Positions 1 to 6,689 of a stretch of DNA of 61,316 nucleotides are shown in pieces. Both the position numbers and the translations under genes were made by a program. This DNA comes from Granulosicoccus sp. (GTDB lineage: Bacteria > Pseudomonadota > Gammaproteobacteria > Granulosicoccales > Granulosicoccaceae). The stretch spans positions 1-61,316 of the forward strand of contig JALZVU010000124.1 in assembly GCA_023301795.1 (NCBI GenBank), in the 5' to 3' direction. Below the pieces are notes generated by a model that was not told where the DNA came from, ran no database searches, and saw only the letters and a program-made list of their open reading frames with translations. Positions within the stretch are counted from its first letter, which is position 1; each line of letters starts with the position of its first letter.

Positions 1-261
1 ACCGCCGCCGTCTCTCGCCAGCTACCCGTTGCCGAATACGCCCCACGGTTAGTAAAAAAAGTTGTAACAGGCTCCGGTTCAGCGGACAAAAACCAGGTAC
101 AAACCATGGTGCGAGCGCTGCTACAAATCGTACCAGCCGTGCAAGTGGACGCTGCAGACGGCCTAGCCATAGCTATCTGCCACGCCCATTCAAGGCACAT
201 GGCAGGCGTAACAGCACCCCCCGCGCGAAGGCGTACTAAAGGTCGAGGATTAAGATTGTGA
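1..261 (+). CDS. ruvC: Holliday junction endonuclease RuvC, C-terminal part (5' end outside window)
   Basis: Open from the window edge to the TGA at 259-261. The visible 86 residues match the end of RuvC: a [19 protein letters not shown] stretch (RuvC proteins have K.AVTG.G.A.K.QV..MV), then [15 protein letters not shown], which carries the last acidic metal-binding residues of the catalytic site, and a basic tail. RuvC cleaves four-way DNA junctions as a dimer together with RuvAB. The last four bases overlap the GTG start of ruvA (GTGA), so the two genes are translationally coupled. The N-terminal catalytic Asp and Glu lie outside the window. Confidence 0.93.
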   Translation, partial: TAAVSRQLPVAEYAPRLVKKVVTGSGSADKNQVQTMVRALLQIVPAVQVDAADGLAIAICHAHSRHMAGVTAPPARRRTKGRGLRL

Positions 262-854
262 TAGGGCGTTTAACAGGCAAACTGCTGGAAAAAAATCCCC
301 CCTCATTACTTATTGACGTCCAAGGTGTTGGGTATGAAGTTGATGCCCCCATGTCCACATTTTATGCGCTACCAGTGCTTAACGAGCCAGTCTCCCTATT
401 CACACACTTAGTAGTCCGTGAAGACGCCCAGCTTCTCTACGGTTTTGCCACCCGAACCGAGCGCGTTCTCTTCCGTGCGTTACTCAAGGTAAACGGAGTA
501 GGTGCCAAAGTGGCACTAGCCATACTATCCGGCCTAAGCGCCGACGAATTCTTAACGTGCATAGCCTCCAAAGACGTCAACGCGCTTATACGCGTTCCAG
601 GCATTGGCAAAAAAACAGCAGAACGCCTGCTAATAGAACTGGAAGATAAAGTCGACACCCTGGAAGTAGGTGGCCTTACCACAGGCACCCGCCCAAAAAC
701 CAACGACGAGTCAGCCAGAACCCAGGCCGAAGAAGCATTAGCCGCACTGGGCTATAAACCCGCAGAGGCTGTGAAGCTGCTGGACAAACACGCCAACGCC
801 GAAGATACCGTCGAGCAGATGATTCGCTCGGCATTGCGTGGAGCTGCGCGGTAG
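258..854 (+). CDS. ruvA: Holliday junction branch migration protein RuvA
   Basis: The 198-residue product has the usual RuvA length. Residues 1-64 form the OB-fold domain beginning MIGRLTGKL. Two helix-hairpin-helix motifs follow, [12 protein letters not shown] (about 79-90) and [12 protein letters not shown] (about 113-124), which contact the junction backbone. A flexible linker leads to the C-terminal domain (about 150-198) that binds RuvB. The GTG start overlaps the ruvC stop. In most gammaproteobacteria ruvB follows directly. Here ruvB is 23.8 kb downstream (24655), so RuvA and RuvB are not co-transcribed. Confidence 0.96.
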   Translation: MIGRLTGKLLEKNPPSLLIDVQGVGYEVDAPMSTFYALPVLNEPVSLFTHLVVREDAQLLYGFATRTERVLFRALLKVNGVGAKVALAILSGLSADEFLTCIASKDVNALIRVPGIGKKTAERLLIELEDKVDTLEVGGLTTGTRPKTNDESARTQAEEALAALGYKPAEAVKLLDKHANAEDTVEQMIRSALRGAAR

Positions 855-1310
855 GCCTTTTTGGGCATTGACTGCCTGGGCGAATAGCCCCACCCCTGAT
901 AAATAACGCCTGCGAAGCCTTCATTGCGAGGCCACGGGCTCGTGTCCCTGTGCGCGCGTGGCTAAGTCTGCAGACCACGTCTCACTATGTTACTGCGCAC
1001 TGCTGCAGATAGGCCAATAGCCCTTGCCAACAGGGGTAGGCCACCCTTGATGTATCAAAAAAATGGTCACCAGCTAACATGCATTTACGTCAGAAAGTTA
1101 CTTTTTGAGTAACAGTTACGATTTGTGGTCTCAGTTTTGCCAAAGGCGGACGTTACATTTCTCAAGGTAGCGTTATCAGGGCAACAGCGGACTACTCTGA
1201 ATCACACCTTTTTTGTATTTATTGTTTTTTGTACTTCAAAAAAGTGCGTAGACCGCTGAAGGTACACGTACCCAGTCAGTAACGAAATATAACCTCAGGA
1301 AATAAGAATA
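855..1310. other. Intergenic region after ruvA, upstream of the DUF4402 gene
   Basis: 456 bases without a convincing gene. No strong terminator follows ruvA. The last 230 bases are AT-rich and probably hold the promoter of the gene at 1311. They contain a GTTAC/GTAAC dyad (1097-1113) and a short palindrome GGTACACGTACC at 1261-1272. CAGGA at 1296-1300 is the likely ribosome-binding site, 10 bases before ATG 1311. Confidence 0.6.
1097..1119. promoter_or_regulatory. GTTAC-N7-GTAAC dyad, candidate operator
   Basis: GTTAC (1097-1101), seven bases, then GTAAC (1109-1113), directly followed by a third half-site GTTAC (1115-1119). It lies about 200 bases upstream of the DUF4402 gene. The regulator is unknown and the half-sites are short, so chance occurrence is possible. 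Confidence 0.3.
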
Positions 1311-1976
1311 ATGATGACTATGAATAAAACACGCCTGGCACTTGCTGTAGCTGGTGCGGTAAGTTTGGTATCAGTGACAGCTCACGCTGTAGATTTTGGT
1401 GCTACAACTACATTGCAGAACACGCTGGAAGTAACTGTTGTGCAGGAACTTGACCTCGGAACTATCTTTGCGACAGCAACCGGTACAACCGCTGCTGAAG
1501 GGGTTGGAGCATTAGTGATCGCTGCATTAGATGGCGCAGTGAGTGATCCAACTACTGATAGTGCAGAGGTAAACTTGACTAGCTTATCGGCCCCGACACC
1601 AGCACAAGGATCTGTTGCAATGGCTGCTGATTTCACTCTGACGTTCACAGATACGTCTGCTATTGATTCAGCTACTTTTGGTGCTGCTGGTAGTGCAAAC
1701 ATCGCAACTGTCGGGATACCACTTTCACACGAAAGTGCTGACCCTGCTGTCCCTGACCTGTTTTTGATGCACTTCACCGTTGCTGACGTAAGCGGTGGTG
1801 TGTCCACAGAAAACGCTCCAAACGACGGTAGTTTTGAGATAGAGCAGGACTTTGGCGAAACTGAATTTGTTTTCAATATTGGTGCGACTCTCACAACAGC
1901 ACCTTTTGATACTGCAGAAGCAACTTACGAAGCTGGTATTTACGCTGGTACATTCGAAGTAACAGCTGCTTACTAA
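1311..1976 (+). CDS. Secreted DUF4402-domain protein, probable fibre subunit
   Basis: The 221 residues begin with a clear Sec signal peptide (basic start, hydrophobic core, cleavage after AHA at about 26). The mature part has two hallmarks of DUF4402 proteins: VVQELDLGTIFA shortly after the signal, and the ending YEAGIYAGTFEVTAAY. The protein is acidic, rich in Ala, Thr and Ser, has no Cys, and is predicted all-beta, as expected for a surface or fimbrial subunit. A strong terminator follows at 2002-2026, so this is likely an abundant single-gene transcript. The PapD-like chaperone at 3511 and usher-like protein at 6690 suggest it is the main subunit of that system; this role is inferred from context. 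ATG 1311, 1314 or 1320 could be the start. Confidence 0.75.
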   Translation: MMTMNKTRLALAVAGAVSLVSVTAHAVDFGATTTLQNTLEVTVVQELDLGTIFATATGTTAAEGVGALVIAALDGAVSDPTTDSAEVNLTSLSAPTPAQGSVAMAADFTLTFTDTSAIDSATFGAAGSANIATVGIPLSHESADPAVPDLFLMHFTVADVSGGVSTENAPNDGSFEIEQDFGETEFVFNIGATLTTAPFDTAEATYEAGIYAGTFEVTAAY

Positions 1977-2001
1977 TTGGTGGCAATTAGTGACGTTAAG
2001 A

Positions 2002-2026
2002 GGGCGCTATCAAAGCGCCCTTTTTT
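2002..2026 (+). terminator. Rho-independent terminator
   Basis: Perfect seven-base-pair stem GGGCGCT / AGCGCCC around a five-base loop ATCAA, followed by six T. It lies 26 bases after the stop of the DUF4402 gene and separates that gene from the rest of the locus. Confidence 0.9.
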
Positions 2027-2455
2027 ACGTGTTGAATTTCATCTTAAATATATCCGTATGTGTCGTAGGGAATTATTATTGATGGAATGCTAATCGCAAA
2101 AGGTGTTCGTCGTGTTGCAAACCTGGTGCCAGAGTGGGTGAAGTTCCAGGCCACAGCCCTGAGCTTTAAGGAGAGAGCGCTGTAAGCCTCTGATTCCCTC
2201 AGGATGATCAACCACGAGTCTAGATGCGTGGAATATAAAAGCCCCCAGTCTTTGCGATAACTGTAACGTGAAGCAAGTTAGTCTGGAAGTTGAGCCGAGC
2301 TTGAGAAAAGCTACAAGTAGATTTTGGCCTTTTACTTGCTCCTTCCCACTATAGAGGTCCCGCAGATTCAATTTTATCGTCACGCTTGGCCTCGTCGGCA
2401 TACTTTTTAAGGTATGGCCGATCCGTAACACAGACGCCTAGCGAGACAACAAATT
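2027..2455. other. Intergenic region without a recognised gene
   Basis: About 430 bases between the terminator of the first DUF4402 gene and the next subunit gene. A 113-codon open frame exists on the minus strand (2090-2431), but its product matches no family I know and it has no ribosome-binding site I can see, so it is not called. The region presumably contains the promoter of the 2456-5163 genes. Confidence 0.5.
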
Positions 2456-3451
2456 TTGTTAAAACAGCCAAAACTAACGAGCCGAAAGTCGCCTTTCATT
2501 CTAGCCATAGTGTTGTGGTTGGCAACGACAACTGCTGCGTTGTCCCAACCTGCTATCGAAGAAGAGCAGCGCCTGAACTTCGGTACTCTCGCGATTGCAT
2601 CTAATGTATCGGTATCGCGATTTAACTATTCAAGAACAGGCGTTAACAGCACCATAGAAGGCCAATTTGTATTGATTGAGAGCGGATCGCCGGGCCGATA
2701 TCGGTTCTCTGGGTTCCCTCCTAACACCACTCTTGACGTTAGCCTAAACACGACCACGTTGACTGCTGGTGCTAACGGAGTACTGGAACAGCTGAGTGTG
2801 GACAACTACGATTCAACTCAGGTGCTCACTAACGGATTGGGTGAGGCTGAAATGTCCCTCGGTGCACGCCTTAGCACGTCCGGAAGTGGTGGTAGTTATG
2901 TTGATGCACCCTTCAGTGGTACCGCGGTTTTGCGGGTTGACTACTGGCAGCCAGATGTTCAGCGTAATGTCTTTAACACCTCGACCATCGACTTAGAGGC
3001 AGAGCATCGTTCCACCCTGACAATTGATGAAGAGCAGCAGTTAAACTTTGGCACTTTATTTGCTCGCACCAGTAGCACAAGTCAGGCAGTCTTAACCGTA
3101 TCGCCGTCCGGCTCTTACTCAATCAGTGAGCCGGAGAACTCTCGTTTGGTCTCTTTAGTAAGGCCTGAAAAGGGCGTTCTTAAGGTAAGTGGTGCGGCAC
3201 CTAACTACAGTCTCACTGTAACACCGCAAGTGGCCGAAGTATTGCTTGAGCATACGGAAGACCCTGCCAGAGCACCGCATTTTATCTTGAGTGATTTAAT
3301 TACATCCCCGGATGTGACTGGAACTTCGGATGTGAATGGTGAACTGCTAGTGCAAATAGGCGGCACGTTAAAAACAGAGTTGACTCTATTGCCAGAAACA
3401 TATCCCAGTGGGGAGTATGAGGGAATCTACCAGCTTACTGTGTCCTATTAG
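2456..3451 (+). CDS. Secreted protein with two DUF4402-like domains
   Basis: The 331 residues start with a signal peptide (basic stretch KLTSRK, hydrophobic core, cleavage near AALSQ). The mature protein contains two related halves. Each opens with a variant of the same motif, EEEQRLNFGTLA (about residue 35) and DEEQQLNFGTLF (about 190), and the C-terminus PSGEYEGIYQLTVSY is the typical DUF4402 end. It may be a minor or tip subunit of the fibre whose main subunit is encoded at 1311. The proposed start is a TTG without a good ribosome-binding site, chosen because it gives an intact signal peptide; the frame is closed upstream at 2426. The chaperone gene follows 59 bases downstream. Confidence 0.68.
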   Translation: MLKQPKLTSRKSPFILAIVLWLATTTAALSQPAIEEEQRLNFGTLAIASNVSVSRFNYSRTGVNSTIEGQFVLIESGSPGRYRFSGFPPNTTLDVSLNTTTLTAGANGVLEQLSVDNYDSTQVLTNGLGEAEMSLGARLSTSGSGGSYVDAPFSGTAVLRVDYWQPDVQRNVFNTSTIDLEAEHRSTLTIDEEQQLNFGTLFARTSSTSQAVLTVSPSGSYSISEPENSRLVSLVRPEKGVLKVSGAAPNYSLTVTPQVAEVLLEHTEDPARAPHFILSDLITSPDVTGTSDVNGELLVQIGGTLKTELTLLPETYPSGEYEGIYQLTVSY

Positions 3452-3510
3452 TTGTTTGAGGAATAGGTGGAGAGTTGGGCAAACAAATTATGGAATTTAA
3501 GAGCAATACA

Positions 3511-4347
3511 ATGATAATTAATAATGCGCTTGTAAAGCTAGTGCTGATCAGTCTGGCGTTGTGGCTATCTTTGACATCCGTCTATGCGGATATGTTGATA
3601 AGTCCTACTCGCGTCATGATGGATAACGAGAATCGTAGTGCGACGTTGGTACTCCGAAATCCAAGCAATGGTTCCCGCTCATATCGCCTGACATGGGAGG
3701 ATAAACGTGCCACTGAAAGCGGTGGGTATAGCAAGATTGCAGAGGATGAGGAGTGGCCATCTGCCAGTGATATGGTCCGCCTCTCCCCACGGCAGATTAC
3801 TGTGGGCCCAGGCGAGAATCAGACGGTACGCTTTAGTTTTCGCCCTCCAGCTGATCTGCCCTCTGGAGAGTACCGTTCACACTTGCTGCTACAGGTTATT
3901 CCGGATATCTCAGAGCCTACCGCGACATTAGATTCTTCAAGTCCCGATGAAAATGTCGGTATTCGAGTGTTTATGCAAATGTCATTCTCGATCCCAGTGG
4001 TAGTTAGAAACAATACCGATGCGCCTCAGGTATCACTTGAAGGTGTCAAGGCTGTACCCATCAAAAACGGAGAGCGGCTCGGATTGGAATTGGTATTTAA
4101 GCGTGTTGGTAGGGCTAGTAGTTTTGGTAAAGTTTCGGTGGAGATGCAGCGTGATAACGATAGCCCTGTCGAGCTCATTGGAGAATACGGCGAACTCTCA
4201 ATTTATCAGGAGGTAGACAAGCGCAAGATAACTATCCCCTTGCGTGACACCCGTATTCCCGAAGGTGCCATGGTTCGGGTCGCCTATGAAGGACTTAATG
4301 AATATAAGGGAACTCTTTGGGCTGAAAAGGTATTTCAAACCAAGTAG
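3511..4347 (+). CDS. Periplasmic PapD-like pilus chaperone
   Basis: The 278 residues start with a signal peptide cleaved after VYA (about 26). The mature N-terminus MLISPTRVMMDNENRSATLV fits the first strand of PapD-type chaperones, with the Arg of PTR at the position that anchors the subunit C-terminus. NPSNGSRSYRLTW and a VRLSPRQITVGPGENQTVR stretch are the typical next strands of the first immunoglobulin-like domain, and the second domain occupies about 155-278. Such chaperones complete incomplete-fold subunits in the periplasm and hand them to an usher. ATG 3511 was chosen because AAGAG lies upstream and it gives a compact signal peptide; TTG 3475 and ATG 3490 are alternatives. Clients are presumably the DUF4402 proteins beside it. 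Confidence 0.85.
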   Translation: MIINNALVKLVLISLALWLSLTSVYADMLISPTRVMMDNENRSATLVLRNPSNGSRSYRLTWEDKRATESGGYSKIAEDEEWPSASDMVRLSPRQITVGPGENQTVRFSFRPPADLPSGEYRSHLLLQVIPDISEPTATLDSSSPDENVGIRVFMQMSFSIPVVVRNNTDAPQVSLEGVKAVPIKNGERLGLELVFKRVGRASSFGKVSVEMQRDNDSPVELIGEYGELSIYQEVDKRKITIPLRDTRIPEGAMVRVAYEGLNEYKGTLWAEKVFQTK

Positions 4348-4389
4348 GCAATTCGCCGAAATCTTCCCGAAGAATTGAGCGTTACCAAC

Positions 4390-5163
4390 ATGAGATTACT
4401 ACATAACAAACCTCTACACGCCATCACGTTAATTAGTGCCCTGTTCGTTTCATCTGAGTTATGCGCCCAGGAGCGGTTATCCGCATCAGACACGTTCACT
4501 GAACGAACAAAAGAGTTTCTGTCAGACCCCAGTCGCACCGGTAGTCTGGTGGGAAGTATCCTCGTTGGTGCCGCGGTAGCGAACCCACTTGCGCCCCTGC
4601 TGGGTAGTGTGGCTGGGTTCATGATTGGCAAAAGCTCTGCCTTTAGCAACAATGACAGCAATGCAGCGCGCCGACAAGCTTACGGCAATCGCAGTTTAGT
4701 GACTGACGATGGTAATCAGATTACCCAGTTGTCAGGACTCACTGGGAAATCGCTACAAGCGGATGGGCAAACCGCTGTGGTGGGATGGACTGGGGAAACG
4801 GAAGTTGAAATGGACGTGGGAACGCAATTAGAGCAGAGTGAGCCAACATTGGCAGCGGCATTGCCTGGAGAGCCACCGTCAAGTGCCCAGTTAGCGCGAA
4901 TTCGAGAGACAGCACCAGTTGAGTACTCTGAGAAAATGGAACTCCCAAATCGGCTCGGTCGGAGCGAACAAATACTTTTTGTGGAATTGCCAGAGGAAGA
5001 AGGCAGAGCCAATCAATCAGAGCGACTTGAACAAACTGTTGCTTTGGATATAACAGGCAATACAGCGATGGGGAGCGATATTCAAAAAAGGCTGGCCCGT
5101 GCTTGTAGTAATATGCAAATATCACAGCCTATGTCGTTGAGTTGCTATTACCATTCCCAGTAA
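4390..5163 (+). CDS. Secreted protein with glycine-zipper-like segment, unknown function
   Basis: I do not recognise a family. The 257 residues begin with a signal peptide (hydrophobic core HAITLISALFVSSE). At about residues 50-80 a Gly/Ala-rich hydrophobic stretch (GSLVGSILVGAAVANPLAP, then LLGSVAGFMIGKS) looks like a glycine zipper able to pair in or on a membrane. The remainder is acidic and polar, ending in a segment with two Cys (ACSNMQISQPMSLSCYYHSQ). It follows the chaperone gene by 42 bases and is likely in the same transcript, so it may be an accessory or anchoring part of the fibre system. ATG 4390 is preferred; TTG 4375 is also in frame. Confidence 0.55.
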   Translation: MRLLHNKPLHAITLISALFVSSELCAQERLSASDTFTERTKEFLSDPSRTGSLVGSILVGAAVANPLAPLLGSVAGFMIGKSSAFSNNDSNAARRQAYGNRSLVTDDGNQITQLSGLTGKSLQADGQTAVVGWTGETEVEMDVGTQLEQSEPTLAAALPGEPPSSAQLARIRETAPVEYSEKMELPNRLGRSEQILFVELPEEEGRANQSERLEQTVALDITGNTAMGSDIQKRLARACSNMQISQPMSLSCYYHSQ

Positions 5164-5614
5164 TTTGAATGATGTAACCTTGTATCGAGATACAAACAGC
5201 TCGCCAATGGTAATGCCGTTTACATTGAAAAGAGCTCTCATGGCTACGAACTATGATCTAGTTTTCGGTAAATTAAACCCTCAAATTTAAGACCCATGGC
5301 CATGCTGATTCGTGGCATGTGCGTCCATCGAATGCCTGTATTGGCGAATGCATTTTGTACGTCGATAGATGCCACTGGTGAAAATCTAAAGGCTGGTGAA
5401 TTTCATTGTCTTACTTAACCAGGCTAGTGGCGATATACAAAATCTAGTAGCTCACGTCGAAGCGGCTTAGGGAGCCTCGTAAACGACGCGCATAACTTGA
5501 CACGTTCAATGTAATCAGTTGTTATCTCAGTCGCCTTGGACGTACCTCCGGGAGTCGCTACCGCTTAGTATGCCCAGAAAGCCTTACCGTTGAATACGTG
5601 ATGCGTTCGAACAG
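5164..5614. other. Intergenic region between convergent genes
   Basis: 451 bases between the 3' end of the plus-strand subunit genes and the 3' end of the minus-strand lipoprotein gene. No gene, tRNA or strong hairpin terminator was seen. Confidence 0.5.
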
Positions 5615-6580
5615 CTACCAAGCTCGTACTACGTCCGCAATGCCTATTGGCTTGATGCCCAGACTGTCTTCAGCAGTGTTGGCAATGCTACGGTTTGGAA
5701 AAACGGTATGAACTTTAATCCAACCCTCATTTTCTTGCTGTTTTGGATCCCCATTGGGTGTCAGGATGTCATTGCTTCGATAGACCCTTAAAGTTTCTCC
5801 AGGTCGGATACCATTTAAATACCCAGCCTTGATGTACACGTTGTTTCCCTTTATCGCAGTTACTGCAGTGGTAAATGGAACACAGGCGAGTTTTTCATTG
5901 AGATCCTCGCTCATGGTCTTTAGTATTTTATCTACCTTTTTTCCTAAATCGGTGTTAAACCAAGGGGTTGTTACCGTGCTACCGTTTCCTGGATAACCCA
6001 CGACATTGCCGCTTGCCGTGCTTTCATATCGCTGCGAATGGAATAGTGCACCATACTCAGTGCCATAGACGTACAAGCTTATTCCCACGTTGCGCTTTGT
6101 GCTGCCACCGAGTAATTTTGGAAGGAGTCCCGCAGAGGAATGAGTAGTCAGGTCTTCGAGTTCGAGCTTCACGACAAACTGAGATTCATGCTCTCGACCA
6201 AGATCTTGGACGCGCATTGCCGTACCCGAACCCATGCTTTCAAAGCTCGAATCGTGGGTTGCCATTACGTTAAAGCGTCCTAGCGCATCCAAGTGCGTCT
6301 GCAGCCGCCTTGACGTTAAAGTATCGAGGCCGGGTAAATCCCTTGCAACGTCCGATACGCCTATGGTGCCAGCCACAAGAATGTCTTTGCGAAAATGGAA
6401 AGGTGATCCTGCTTCTGATGAACATACATCTAGTCCGCCTGGTTTTTCTACTTTAGCGGGTGATAGATCCTGTCTCTCGCTGAATCGATCAGCAAGGGGC
6501 ATTTTGCTGTTAAGTGAACAACCGACAAGTAATCCCAGCGCTACTCCAACGACTGAAAGCTTGCATAAAATATCACTCAT
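5615..6580 (-). CDS. Outer-membrane lipoprotein resembling FlgT/TolB-N-type proteins
   Basis: The 321 residues begin with a lipoprotein signal (LLVGC, acylated Cys at 21). Residues about 65-190 (DILVAGTIGVSDVARDLPGL, then a helix ending in LDALGRFNV) resemble the middle alpha/beta domain of FlgT and the TolB N-terminal domain. The C-terminal 70 residues, with VTAIKGNNVYIKAGYLNGIR, resemble the FlgT C-terminal SH3-like domain. FlgT is an outer-membrane flagellar ring protein, but no flagellar gene is nearby. The usher-like gene lies upstream on the same strand (109 bases away), so a periplasmic ring or collar role around the usher is a reasonable inference. A good ribosome-binding site (TAGGAG) precedes the ATG. 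The family assignment is from memory and moderate. Confidence 0.55.
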   Translation of the reverse strand: MSDILCKLSVVGVALGLLVGCSLNSKMPLADRFSERQDLSPAKVEKPGGLDVCSSEAGSPFHFRKDILVAGTIGVSDVARDLPGLDTLTSRRLQTHLDALGRFNVMATHDSSFESMGSGTAMRVQDLGREHESQFVVKLELEDLTTHSSAGLLPKLLGGSTKRNVGISLYVYGTEYGALFHSQRYESTASGNVVGYPGNGSTVTTPWFNTDLGKKVDKILKTMSEDLNEKLACVPFTTAVTAIKGNNVYIKAGYLNGIRPGETLRVYRSNDILTPNGDPKQQENEGWIKVHTVFPNRSIANTAEDSLGIKPIGIADVVRAW

Positions 6581-6689
6581 TTAGCTCCTACCTAACCTTA
6601 AAAAACTGGATGACGCACTTTCCCTACCTTTGAATGTAGGCTTCTGACCACTTATAGCAAGCAATGCAACATTCGTGCATGATTGATTT

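Noticed and set aside
1382-1894. 170-codon minus-strand frame over the DUF4402 gene
   Set aside because: No signal, domain or ribosome-binding site; the plus-strand product has a signal peptide and family motifs.
2090-2431. 113-codon minus-strand frame between the two DUF4402 genes
   Set aside because: Not recognisable, no good start context, and it covers the probable promoter region of the chaperone operon.
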